This document shows positions 56,195 to 64,000 of a stretch of 64,000 nucleotides of DNA, in pieces. Below the pieces are notes generated by a model. The model searched no databases, was not told the origin of the DNA, and saw nothing but the letters and a program-made list of their open reading frames with translations. The translations under genes were made by a program, and so were the position numbers. The DNA is from Alphaproteobacteria bacterium (lineage in GTDB: Bacteria; Pseudomonadota; Alphaproteobacteria; Paracaedibacterales; CAIULA01): contig JAPLOP010000037.1 of assembly GCA_026400645.1 (NCBI GenBank), forward strand, positions 1 to 64,000. The letters are read 5' to 3'. The stretch's first letter is position 1. The number at the start of each line of letters is the position of its first letter.

Positions 56195-57307
56195 CTACTC
56201 CGATGGATGTTGTATGCGATGATATAATTTTTTATAAGCGCTTATCATCTTGTCGCTTGAAAACAGGTCAAGATATCTTGTGTGGGCATTTTCACCCATT
56301 TCTTTGGCCCTTTTTGGGTTTGCCAATAAGTCCATCAGGGCCTGTTTTAGTCCCTCTGGTTGATTGGGCTCTATTACAAAACCAGTTGTTTGATTGTGAT
56401 TAATATAGCTTGTTCCTGTTCCAATTTCACATGATATTAACGGCTTTTTGTACATCGCCGCCTCTAGCAGTGAAATGCCAAATGCCTCCGATCGCAAATG
56501 TGATGGAAATACGAATCCATAACAGGCTGTCAGCAGGTCAGCTTTTTGCTGATCTGATATCGCCCCAAGGAAGTGAACGTTGGTTAATCCTGCCGCCTGT
56601 TTTTTAAGATCATGCTCGATCGGCCCGGTCCCAGCAATAACGATTTGAATGGATGTATCGCGTACAGCCTCGATCAGGGTATGCAACCCCTTATAGTATC
56701 GAAGCACGCCAACGAAGGCAAAAAATCGATCCCCAAAACGCTTTTGAAGGGATGATATTCCATCCGGTGTGGCGGCTGGATAATCCTTTTTATCAATGCC
56801 AATGGGGATAATTGATGTTTTGTTTTTGAATTGTTTTAGGATGGGACTTGTTTCCATATAGGCGGGAGACGTCGCCACAATGCAATTAACGCTTTTCAAA
56901 AACCGATACATCAATGGCTTGTAAATCGGATAAAATAGTTTTTGTTTTACAATATCAGAATGATAGGTCACGACTGTTGGGGGATTGGTGCGCGCTGCAA
57001 AATGTAGCATATCGGCAAAGGGATAGGGGAAATGATAATGAATGATGTCAAACTGTTTTGAGAGGTCACGGAATTTTTTAAAGGCGGGCAGGGACAAGGG
57101 CGTCGATGCGATGGTACAATCGGATGGACAGCGGTGAACGCGTATCCCGTCAACAACGATTGTTTCTGTGTCTTTGTTGGGCGTTAGGCAAAAAACCTCG
57201 GATACTATTCCATCCTTCAACAATCCCTTTGACAGGGTCGATATGACCTGCTCAACGCCCCCCATTGTGTCCGGAAAATAGGTTTTATAAACATGTAAGA
57301 TTTTCAT
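56195..57307 (-). CDS. GT4-family glycosyltransferase
   Basis: A 370-residue GT-B retaining glycosyltransferase. It shows MKILHVYKTYFPDTMGGVEQ, DIIHYHFPYPFADMLHF, PTVVTYHSDIVKQK, FFAFVGVLRYYKGLHTLIEA and the acidic SEAFGISLLEAAMYKKPLIS (the EX7E region). Substrate unknown; mannosyl-, glucosyl- or galactosyltransferases all look alike. It overlaps the next gene upstream (57304) by 4 nt. Probably LPS or another envelope glycan. Confidence 0.88.
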   Translation of the reverse strand: MKILHVYKTYFPDTMGGVEQVISTLSKGLLKDGIVSEVFCLTPNKDTETIVVDGIRVHRCPSDCTIASTPLSLPAFKKFRDLSKQFDIIHYHFPYPFADMLHFAARTNPPTVVTYHSDIVKQKLFYPIYKPLMYRFLKSVNCIVATSPAYMETSPILKQFKNKTSIIPIGIDKKDYPAATPDGISSLQKRFGDRFFAFVGVLRYYKGLHTLIEAVRDTSIQIVIAGTGPIEHDLKKQAAGLTNVHFLGAISDQQKADLLTACYGFVFPSHLRSEAFGISLLEAAMYKKPLISCEIGTGTSYINHNQTTGFVIEPNQPEGLKQALMDLLANPKRAKEMGENAHTRYLDLFSSDKMISAYKKLYHRIQHPSE

Positions 57308-58422
57308 TGGTGTTGCCGATCCATGATGACTTTTTCAAAAATTGTCCGTAAACGATGTGCCGAATCTTCCCAAGAAAATCGATCAGCATTGGGCCTGGCT
57401 TTTTGTGACAAAGCTTGGTGTAACTTGATGTCTGTGATCAGGGTCAAAAGACCATTCTTGATCGATTCCACATTCAATGGATCGACCAAATATCCGGCAT
57501 CCCCGGCAACCTCTGGCATTGATGATGTGTTAGATGTTAAAATGGGAACGCCATAGGACATGGATTCAATCAGGGGGAGGCCAAATCCTTCGTACAAGGA
57601 TGGCATAGCAAGGAACAGGGCATTTGCGTAAAGCGATTGCAATATGGGGTCGTCCACATAACCCAAAAGATGCACAAAGGGTGACAGATTTAATTTATGA
57701 ATTAACCCCTCAAGATTAACATCGCCCCATCCTTTTCCCCCGGCAATCACAAGCGGCGTTGCCTGTTTTGCATCCTCATCAAGGGCGCTATAGGCCCATA
57801 AAAGCTTGACCAGGTTTTTACGAGGCTCCAGTGTTCCTACAAAAAGAATATATTTTTTTTCAAGGAATTTCAGGGGCCGTGGGATGGGTCCCATTTTTTT
57901 GGAAACGCCGTTGTAAACAATAGATACCTTTAATGGGGCGACTTTGAATTCGGTGTAAATGGATTCTTGTGTTGCGCCTGAATCAGCCAAAATATGATCG
58001 GCTTGTTTGATTGCCAGGGGCATCTGGATTGTATCCAATACACGCGTCCCCAAACGCATGGTTCGCGGATGATAGCGGTAAACCAAATCATGAATGGTAA
58101 CAACGGATGGGATTTTCCTTGGCAAGAAATAGGGGAGCCTGTGGGCCGGTCCCCAAAAAATATCGATTGCGTCCGCCGTTGCCCATTTTGGCAGGGTTGT
58201 TTCGGCCCAAAGTTGGCGACGCCACACCGATTGCAGGTCCGCACAGCGAACAGTGTGGGGTTCAAAAGCGGATAAATCGATGGAATCAATAATGGGCGCC
58301 GGGCTATAGAGGAACAGCTGCGTGTCGGGAATTTTGGCTAGCTGGAGGCACAGCTCGAGCGTATATCGCCCAATACCCGTTAATGGTTTTGATAAGTTCC
58401 GAACATCAATGCCAATTTTCAT
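57304..58422 (-). CDS. GT4-family glycosyltransferase
   Basis: A 372-residue enzyme with MKIGIDVRNLSKPLTGIGRY, FWGPAHRLPYFLPRKIPSVV, TIHDLVYRYHPRTMRLGTRV, ILFVGTLEPRKNLVKLLWAY and MPSLYEGFGLPLIESMSYGV, all typical of mannosyl-type GT4 proteins. Its stop overlaps the start of the next GT4 gene, and it starts 13 nt after the GT90 gene, so three glycosyltransferases and rlmB look like one transcript. Confidence 0.88.
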   Translation of the reverse strand: MKIGIDVRNLSKPLTGIGRYTLELCLQLAKIPDTQLFLYSPAPIIDSIDLSAFEPHTVRCADLQSVWRRQLWAETTLPKWATADAIDIFWGPAHRLPYFLPRKIPSVVTIHDLVYRYHPRTMRLGTRVLDTIQMPLAIKQADHILADSGATQESIYTEFKVAPLKVSIVYNGVSKKMGPIPRPLKFLEKKYILFVGTLEPRKNLVKLLWAYSALDEDAKQATPLVIAGGKGWGDVNLEGLIHKLNLSPFVHLLGYVDDPILQSLYANALFLAMPSLYEGFGLPLIESMSYGVPILTSNTSSMPEVAGDAGYLVDPLNVESIKNGLLTLITDIKLHQALSQKARPNADRFSWEDSAHRLRTIFEKVIMDRQHQ

Positions 58423-58435
58423 TTAGTTTCTATAT

Positions 58436-59611
58436 CTATTCAAAGGAATCGGAAATCGCTTTTAAGACGTTTGCATAATACACCACGAAAAATTCAGGCG
58501 TCAGAACATCTGATGCAAATTTTTGTGCATTTTGCATGACAGTTTTGCATTTTTCTGGGTCATTGCGCAATGAATCAATTTTTTGCCTTATGTCGGACAT
58601 GTCAGGATTAATGCCAATATAATGAACACCATCCTTTATGTAAGGTGTAAAAAACTGCACAAAGTTTGTCTGATACAACAGAATGGTTCCCATATGCATG
58701 CCGAAACAAACGCGTTCCCATGCCGATACATTCCCATCCAGGGAAACAATGTATTTATATGTTGCTTGATTTTCAAAACGAATAAAGTTTTTAGCCGGAT
58801 TTGTTCCAAACGTTTCCTCCATGAATTTTGTGTATGCTCGACCGCTGTCTGAATCCGGAACCTGGCAAGTGTGACTAACGAAACGTGCATCAACATAATC
58901 GGGATTTTTTAGGGAAAAATCAACCAATCGATAGCGGGGGATAGTATCTTTTTCCGTCATGTCATAAGATCCGCCCGTTTGGGACCCGCGCCATATAGCG
59001 ATATCTTTTCTGGAAGGAAAGGGGTTCTTCTTTGTCTCCTTTTTGATGCGATCGATCGACTTTGAGTATTTTGATCGAATGAGATAAAAATCAGGAACTA
59101 GAAAAATACTCTTGAGGTCTTTTTTATAATATTTCTTGTCAATGTCGATCATTAAAATAGGCACTGTCGCAATATCCATTTGTGCTAACAAATTCTTGGG
59201 CAGCGCACCACAATCCCCAAGCGCACTATAAAATGAAAATGATTTTTCTTTGTTGAGATGGGCCGAGACATTTGTGTTCAAAAAGTCTAGGAGAATATTT
59301 AGCCTGTCTTTGTAGGCATTGTTTAATGCAGGGGCTGAAAACGAACCGCTGGTGAAATCAATACGCGTAAAACAATCTGTAGGCACGCTATTTTTAGTCA
59401 CAAGATCATTGACAATAGCCTCGAACTTATCGAGGGTGCCCTTTGTATAGGAATGCTTCTGACTTTTTATTTGAGTGTATAAATCATCTAATATCTGCTG
59501 TGCTTGCTGAGAACGCGGCCCTTCAAAGGGGTTAATTTTGTTCTGGTGGGCCATCATGAAATACAGAAAAAAGAGAGGAAGGGCAAAAATCAGTTTCTTA
59601 AGATGACGCAC
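58436..59611 (-). CDS. GT90-family (CAP10/LPS-modifying) glycosyltransferase
   Basis: A 391-residue protein with an N-terminal hydrophobic anchor or signal (residues 4-22). The GT90 pattern is clear: DIAIWRGSQTGGSYDM, PRYRLVDFSLKNPDYVDARF, KNFIRFENQATYKYIVSLDG, VSAWERVCFGMHMGTILLYQ and FFTPYIKDGVHYIGI. Family members are O-glucosyl or O-xylosyl transferases of LPS, capsule or, in eukaryotes, Notch repeats. Hydrophobic N-terminus suggests export to the periplasm. It heads the GT90-GT4-GT4-rlmB row. Confidence 0.85.
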   Translation of the reverse strand: MRHLKKLIFALPLFFLYFMMAHQNKINPFEGPRSQQAQQILDDLYTQIKSQKHSYTKGTLDKFEAIVNDLVTKNSVPTDCFTRIDFTSGSFSAPALNNAYKDRLNILLDFLNTNVSAHLNKEKSFSFYSALGDCGALPKNLLAQMDIATVPILMIDIDKKYYKKDLKSIFLVPDFYLIRSKYSKSIDRIKKETKKNPFPSRKDIAIWRGSQTGGSYDMTEKDTIPRYRLVDFSLKNPDYVDARFVSHTCQVPDSDSGRAYTKFMEETFGTNPAKNFIRFENQATYKYIVSLDGNVSAWERVCFGMHMGTILLYQTNFVQFFTPYIKDGVHYIGINPDMSDIRQKIDSLRNDPEKCKTVMQNAQKFASDVLTPEFFVVYYANVLKAISDSFE

Positions 59612-59636
59612 AATAACCCCTTTTTAACGATATATA

Positions 59637-59749
59637 TCTGACTTTAGAAAAAGTTGATAGCTTGTTATTTATTTCAAGTCAGAATATACTCCCAAACAGA
59701 ATACAGGTATAGTTTTTTCTGTTTGGGCATAAATTTAAAAGTCTGACTT
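59637..59749 (-). promoter_or_regulatory. Alternative-pairing hairpins before the GT90 gene
   Basis: CCCAAACAGAA (59691-59701) and TTCTGTTTGGG (59717-59727) form a perfect 11-bp stem with a 15-nt loop. Around it, TCTGACTT occurs at 59637-59644 and 59742-59749 with its complement AAGTCAGA at 59676-59683, so the middle copy can pair with either neighbour. The layout suggests an attenuator or riboswitch-like leader on the minus strand. Confidence 0.4.
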
Positions 59750-59752
59750 ATA

Positions 59753-60343
59753 TTAACGAAGCCAGGTGGGATGATAATTAGTTATCATCAGATTTCCATA
59801 TTCGCATTCCGAGTGTGAGGTTGTGGAATCTGAATCGCTTCTGCGTAAGCGCGGCGGTTGAGAGGCGATTTTCTGAAATATTGGATCCGCCGGTGCGTGT
59901 TGTTGGGCGGGAATGTTTTGACTAATGTTGTTTTTTGAATCTGATATCAAAACCCGAGTAGGGGAGCTCTTGTGAAATGATTCTGGAAGTGTGGCCTTTT
60001 GTGAGGGAAGCTGGGCCGATAAATTAAGCGCGCCATGATAATCACTGGCCTTTATTGGGTTCGTTTGGGTTACCGGATATCTGACTTCATCCTTTGTTTT
60101 TTTCGCTAGTAAGTCTGATATTGAAGGAGAGATATAATGCAGAACGGTTACGGCGGGGGTCATCAAATCGAGTTTCGAGGGACTGCGGGGCAAGCCATGG
60201 GGAATGATTCTCGGGTGGCATTTACTGGCTGTGGGCGTTTTGTGGGGATTGGCGATAGCATCTCCATTAATTTCAAGGTCTGAAGCATATCCTGCTCCCG
60301 ATGCCATTAGAAGCAGACTCGTTACGCGTAGAAACAAATTCAT
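59753..60343 (-). CDS. Secreted low-complexity protein of unknown function
   Basis: I do not recognise this gene. The 196-residue product starts with a Sec signal MNLFLRVTSLLLMASGAGYA, probably cut after YA. The mature part is rich in Ser, Pro, Thr, His and Asn with no obvious domain (TPTASKCHPRIIPHGLPRS, PPRLRRSDSDSTTSHSECEY) and is probably disordered. It might be an exported, host-facing or surface protein. A start codon further in is possible. It lies upstream of the GT90 gene, in the same direction, separated by the hairpin region. Confidence 0.5.
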   Translation of the reverse strand: MNLFLRVTSLLLMASGAGYASDLEINGDAIANPHKTPTASKCHPRIIPHGLPRSPSKLDLMTPAVTVLHYISPSISDLLAKKTKDEVRYPVTQTNPIKASDYHGALNLSAQLPSQKATLPESFHKSSPTRVLISDSKNNISQNIPAQQHAPADPIFQKIASQPPRLRRSDSDSTTSHSECEYGNLMITNYHPTWLR

Positions 60344-60417
60344 TGTTCTTGATACTTTCTATTTTGATTAATTAGTCGATAATATTTACATAAATTTCCC
60401 CAATTTGGAATAATTAT

Positions 60418-61854
60418 TTATTCCTTTTGGAACAAAACCTGACGACTGCGCGTTGCCGAAAGTAATGCGGCATAAGTCCATAACAAATCTTTGGCGCCGA
60501 CTTGTTGGCCGGTTACGCGATCAAGCTGTTCAGAAAAATGGCAGGAGGTATCATCCTGATGGCTGGCCCCGTATCCCGTTATTGTTTTTAGAATTTGATC
60601 ACCTTCTTGGATTAGGCAATTTACCAGTCGATGAAATTTGTCGTTGTGTTCGGCGGCCGTTATCATTCCGATATTTACGGTATTTCCACCACCAATTTGT
60701 TGCCAAAATAATAAATTAATAGTGGTGATTTCGATGTGTCCTTGTTTTAACAAAATAGGAGCCAATCGGTAATAATATTCTGCCAATGCAGCCGTGATTA
60801 AAAACCATGGATTTCCATAACGGAACTGATCCCCATCGTAAATATCGTTCGGATAGCGACCCAGGAAAACGCAACCGTTTGCCTTTTGGGTTAAATTGAT
60901 TTTATACAAATTGGCGAATATGTGCCTTAGAAAGAAAATCGTGCTCATCACGCGATCATTGCCCAGGCTTAATGGATCGGACGCATCTCCCAAATCACCA
61001 TGCAATAATCCCAACAAGACAGAACTGTTAACCCCACCGCCCTTGTGATCTTGCTGAGTCATTGTTTCCGCAAAATATCCCAAGGATTCATCCCAGTGCC
61101 TTTCTAGCGATTCACCAAGCTTTTTGGCGGCTTCCTGATAGACAGCAAAAGGCGCATCAATTTTATGCGATTCCAGAAAGGCGACCCCCTTGATCAGGGC
61201 TTTTCGTTGAATCCCATTGGTAAAAAAAAGATGGGTATCGGCGACCTCCTCCCACACGCAATAGCTTTTTTGATCCCATTCTGACGCAACATAATCCAAA
61301 TCCGTTTTAATTATGTCGATCAGTGCGTCGCTGGACCCCAGTGCATCAACCACAGACATCATTGTTAGGGCACGAAAGGCTGGACCATCATTTTGGGGGC
61401 GGCGCCATGGTTTTTGCCAAATTGTTCCGTCAATGTTGTATTTTGGTTCCCCTAAGGCATCTTTCCTGGTGTCTTTTTTGTTTTGTTGGTGGGCTTGGTT
61501 TTGGGATTCTTGTTCAAAGTTTATGTACCGAATTAAATAGTCATGGAACTTTGTTTTTTCGTCCCCCTGGGCTTGTTTGTACAAAAAAACAACTTCTTGC
61601 ATGACGATTGCTGCATCACGAACCCAATGAAAGATATAATCTTGACTCATTCCATTCGTGTCTTGATTGGAAAGCGATGCAATCACAGCCCCCGGACGTG
61701 ATCGGATAATTACCCCCTCGTCATTCTTTGTAAACGTATTTTCGTCGGTTGCGATGTTTGCTAACAGGTGGCCCTGAATCGCCCGAAGGTCTTGCGGAGT
61801 AAATGGGTTGTTGTCGTTGACTGTGTTGCATGATTGGGCAGTTGGAAAGGTCAT
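60418..61854 (-). CDS. GH15 glucoamylase (glucan 1,4-alpha-glucosidase)
   Basis: Releases glucose from the ends of alpha-1,4-glucans. The GH15 (alpha/alpha)6 markers are DYIFHWVRDAAIVMQEVV, YNIDGTIWQKPWRRPQNDGP, FLGRYPNDIYDGDQFRYGNP with WFLITAALAEYYYRLA, and SEQLDRVTGQQVGAKDLLWT with the catalytic base Glu. ATG 61854 is chosen because AAGGA (61869-61865) lies 10 nt upstream; earlier ATGs at 61884 and 61932 have none. No signal peptide is seen, so it probably acts on an intracellular glucan, maybe with the GT-B protein at 25416. Confidence 0.88.
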   Translation of the reverse strand: MTFPTAQSCNTVNDNNPFTPQDLRAIQGHLLANIATDENTFTKNDEGVIIRSRPGAVIASLSNQDTNGMSQDYIFHWVRDAAIVMQEVVFLYKQAQGDEKTKFHDYLIRYINFEQESQNQAHQQNKKDTRKDALGEPKYNIDGTIWQKPWRRPQNDGPAFRALTMMSVVDALGSSDALIDIIKTDLDYVASEWDQKSYCVWEEVADTHLFFTNGIQRKALIKGVAFLESHKIDAPFAVYQEAAKKLGESLERHWDESLGYFAETMTQQDHKGGGVNSSVLLGLLHGDLGDASDPLSLGNDRVMSTIFFLRHIFANLYKINLTQKANGCVFLGRYPNDIYDGDQFRYGNPWFLITAALAEYYYRLAPILLKQGHIEITTINLLFWQQIGGGNTVNIGMITAAEHNDKFHRLVNCLIQEGDQILKTITGYGASHQDDTSCHFSEQLDRVTGQQVGAKDLLWTYAALLSATRSRQVLFQKE

Positions 61855-61938
61855 AGTTATTTTGTCCTTTTTAGGCGATATCATTTTTATGCTGATTCTG
61901 TTACGTGAAATGCATTCAATATAGTTTAGCAAGCAAAA

Positions 61939-61957
61939 ATACTACCCCTAATAGTAT
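61939..61957 (-). promoter_or_regulatory. ATACTA/TAGTAT inverted repeat upstream of GH15 gene
   Basis: ATACTA (61939-61944) and TAGTAT (61952-61957) face each other over 7 nt, about 85 nt before the chosen start. It resembles the ATACT/AGTAT palindrome upstream of nrdJ. Meaning unknown. Confidence 0.25.
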
Positions 61958-62154
61958 CATGCATGACTATTTCTGGGCCAGATTTTCTAATCGGTCCTGC
62001 AGTGTCTTGTTAAATTTATTTTTATCGAGAGTTCAGATTTTTTAATAAACGATTAACTATTTTTGTTTTATTATAAAAATATAAAAAACGTTAATTTATT
62101 ATTTTTTTTCAGCATGATTTTACTTAATAACAACAAAAAAACAAAGATTTTGCG

Positions 62155-63054
62155 ATGATATATAAATTTAAAAACAATGACACTCATCATGATATGGTAG
62201 AAACTATCCACAGTGTTTTTACTGATAAGATAAAAATTTTCGCAGATAGTGAATTCTTGAGAGATAACGCGCCCATTTTTGTTGCCAACCATCAGGTATT
62301 GATAGAATCTTTGATATTTCATGTGATTTTCAAAAACAAGATTTGGGGTAAGTTGTGTATCCTTGCAAAATCTGGACATCCTTTAGACAAATTTGTAGCC
62401 ATACTTGATGAGATAAATCCGGGATTGCGCACAACACCCAAAATGTTTTGCATAAAAAGAGAAGACCCCCTATCAGTGGTCAGAGAAATTCACGACCATC
62501 TTGATATAATTAAAGACAGCTCCTTGTTGGTTCATGTGGCGGGGACTCGGTCCTTCGTGTCGGATGATCCCGTCACAGCGATGTCATATCTTTTTATTGA
62601 GCTTGCCATTAGCCTTGATAAACCTATCGTTCCTGTTTATTTTTCCGGTGGATTGCCGGTTGTAAATGAGACGAAGGGCCGATTTGATCTTCCTTATCAA
62701 TGCACCAAACAAGACGTCACTATTGGCAATCCCATTTTGCCAAACGATTTTTTATCTTTGTCTCATTCGGAAAGAAAAAAGCTGGTTCTTGACTCTCTTA
62801 ATAATTTGGCGCCAAATGACCCCTCGCCCAATCAGCCAAACCCAGAATTGGTTTGTGCAATTCAGTCAATCAAGAGCGAATTTAAGGTGGATGAATTAAA
62901 GGCGGTGCTCATTTATTCAATATTGAACGCCAAAGATCCACATGAAGATACATTGCTTTTGTGTGAGATGCTTAAAAATCCAGATTGTTTCGATAGGCAA
63001 ACGTATGGGGATTTTTTTAAAATGGTGGATTATTTACGTCGATCGGCAGAATAA
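62155..63054 (+). CDS. PlsC/LPLAT-like acyltransferase
   Basis: A 299-residue protein with an acyltransferase core: APIFVANHQVLIESLIFHVI, KLCILAKSGHPLDKF, MFCIKREDPLSVVREI, LLVHVAGTRSF and KPIVPVYFSGGLP, the four motif blocks of the PlsC superfamily. The usual HX4D catalytic pair reads His46...Glu51, a conservative change. The C-terminal 80 residues look helical and are specific to this protein. It lies 1 nt before the DUF2608 gene. Substrate unknown. Confidence 0.65.
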   Translation: MIYKFKNNDTHHDMVETIHSVFTDKIKIFADSEFLRDNAPIFVANHQVLIESLIFHVIFKNKIWGKLCILAKSGHPLDKFVAILDEINPGLRTTPKMFCIKREDPLSVVREIHDHLDIIKDSSLLVHVAGTRSFVSDDPVTAMSYLFIELAISLDKPIVPVYFSGGLPVVNETKGRFDLPYQCTKQDVTIGNPILPNDFLSLSHSERKKLVLDSLNNLAPNDPSPNQPNPELVCAIQSIKSEFKVDELKAVLIYSILNAKDPHEDTLLLCEMLKNPDCFDRQTYGDFFKMVDYLRRSAE

Positions 63055-63055
63055 A

Positions 63056-63805
63056 ATGTTTGACATTGGGAAATTGATTAATTTTTGCGATATACATCAT
63101 AAGTGTTTTTTTATAATTAAAAATTATTTATTTTTATTATGGGCGAAATCGGAAAGATCTATTATCAAGGCTTTATCTTTCGATCAAATTGAAGAGATAA
63201 TTTCTCATGTCATTAAAGGCCGAGATCCGGCGGGAATTTTAGCCATATGGGACATCGATTTTGTTCTTTTGCAGCCGACGGAACCTGCGTTTGCGGCATC
63301 TGCTGTACAATCTTATATGATCTCCCTTGTTTGGCTTTTTGGTTCCTTGGCACCAGAGAAAATCGATTTTGTTGTTGCCAGGGCAATAACTTCGTCTGCC
63401 TCAGAATTGATGGAGAAAAAATCGTCATTGATTTTTAATAAGATAAAAGAAACAAGAATTAACATGATTGGCGCAACTGCTATTTTATTGGGTGCTAATC
63501 ATCCAGGTTCAATAAAAAAATGGAGACTGGAGGAGTTGAAAAAACATGGAATATGCTTCGAATCCAATCTGTTCTCATGCGATGAACAGCATCAAGGGGA
63601 ATTAAAACCTTTTTATAGCCATGCTCCTTGTTTTGAAGAAGGGATCCTGTTTTCTAACGGCGAGTATGGTCCTCATTTAAAGGGTGAGGTTTTAAGGCAT
63701 TTTTTTAAAAAAGCTACATCATTAAAAACAGTTATAGCTATTGATGATAATATTCTTATGTTGAAAAATATAAAAAAAATATCAGAAAACTGGACAAAAA
63801 TATAG
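63056..63805 (+). CDS. DUF2608 / HAD-like protein
   Basis: From ATG 63056 the product is 249 residues; earlier starts in the same frame would overlap the previous gene. ILAIWDIDFVLLQPTEPAF holds the HAD-type DxD pair (Asp66, Asp68) in the order seen in DUF2608 proteins, and the second acidic motif is LKTVIAIDDNILMLKNIKKI. A hydrophobic stretch at about residues 17-31 could be a membrane anchor. DUF2608 is common in intracellular bacteria such as Legionella and Chlamydia relatives. It may be a phosphatase acting with the acyltransferase, but this is inference. A+T-rich. Confidence 0.65.
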   Translation: MFDIGKLINFCDIHHKCFFIIKNYLFLLWAKSERSIIKALSFDQIEEIISHVIKGRDPAGILAIWDIDFVLLQPTEPAFAASAVQSYMISLVWLFGSLAPEKIDFVVARAITSSASELMEKKSSLIFNKIKETRINMIGATAILLGANHPGSIKKWRLEELKKHGICFESNLFSCDEQHQGELKPFYSHAPCFEEGILFSNGEYGPHLKGEVLRHFFKKATSLKTVIAIDDNILMLKNIKKISENWTKI

Positions 63806-63916
63806 ATTTTATCGGTATCTTACGCAGTGTGCAAGTTTTTCACGAATAAATTTGCATGAGCCATGATTGCTTGTTTAGATAAAGTTGATTAAAACATTAG
63901 CTATCTAAAGGCAACC

Positions 63917-64000
63917 ATGACCCTAGAAGATTTTATCACTCAAACTTACTGTTTTGTCGATGATTATTTGCAAAAAATGAATTTAGATCAAATCAGAAAA
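63917..64000 (+). mobile_element. IS982-like transposase, N-terminal fragment (right edge)
   Basis: ATG 63917 begins MTLEDFITQTYCFVDDYLQK, the usual start of IS982-family or related transposases. The frame runs open to the window edge. About 100 nt upstream (from 63810) may contain the left inverted repeat, but it was not resolved without the other end. Confidence 0.65.

Noticed and set aside
62071-62379. Minus-strand 102-residue open frame
   Set aside because: Antisense to the acyltransferase gene, A+T-rich and without recognisable motifs.

Overview
The window looks like part of the chromosome of a host-associated or intracellular alphaproteobacterium with a medium to low G+C content. Several markers point there: a CckA-type hybrid kinase, a DUF1467 membrane protein, an ELM1-family protein, RNase J, B12-dependent NrdJ, the alr-mlaE-mlaF order and rpsA followed by ihfB. 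Decayed genes, insertion-sequence ends at both edges, dispersed palindromic repeats, a broken toxin-antitoxin pair and secreted proteins of unknown function suggest an endosymbiont-like lineage such as Holosporales. That placement is inference. LpxC, AccD, Alr, BamE and Mla genes show that the cell makes an LPS-bearing envelope and peptidoglycan.

Layout. 1-4800 is a decayed zone: an integrase tail, tRNA-Ala(GGC), an MsbA-like ABC transporter broken by an internal deletion, a DUF1467 protein, a condensation-domain protein cut short by a palindromic element, a HigB/HigA-like pair with a frameshifted toxin, and 0.8 kb of repeats. 4935-19855 holds mostly housekeeping genes on the plus strand: gyrA, trmB, ruvA, ruvB, alr, mlaE, mlaF, pgi, fmt, a DUF4143 ATPase, an ELM1-family gene and an AsmA-family gene. 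nrdJ and an RNase J gene lie on the minus strand at 19902-25220.

25416-38378 is carbohydrate territory. It opens with an 855-residue GT-B protein that resembles alpha-glucan phosphorylase but lacks the PLP lysine. An eight-gene, tightly packed plus-strand operon follows. It encodes the enzymes for a dTDP-3-acetamido-3,6-dideoxyhexose (Fuc3NAc or Qui3NAc type): RmlA, RmlB, an FdtB-like aminotransferase and a fused acetyltransferase/3,4-ketoisomerase. It also encodes a GtrB-like polyprenyl-phosphate glycosyltransferase and three large polytopic GT-C-like proteins. A lipid-linked sugar pathway that decorates an envelope glycan in the periplasm is the natural reading, and it is the best candidate here for an undescribed system.

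38489-46401 is again mostly housekeeping: a DASS anion transporter, a CinA-like protein, a LysE-family exporter, yebC, rpsA, ihfB, accD, acpS and lepB. 46402-46914 is a cluster of nested repeats. On the minus strand, 46915-50975 carries an adhesin-like lipoprotein, cckA, holC and bamE. A secreted cysteine-rich protein, lpxC and thrS follow on the plus strand.

55473-61854 (minus strand) carries rlmB behind two GT4 genes and a GT90 gene, a secreted low-complexity protein, and a GH15 glucoamylase. The window closes with an acyltransferase/DUF2608 pair and the start of an IS982-like transposase. All assignments come from reading motifs by eye. No database search was run.
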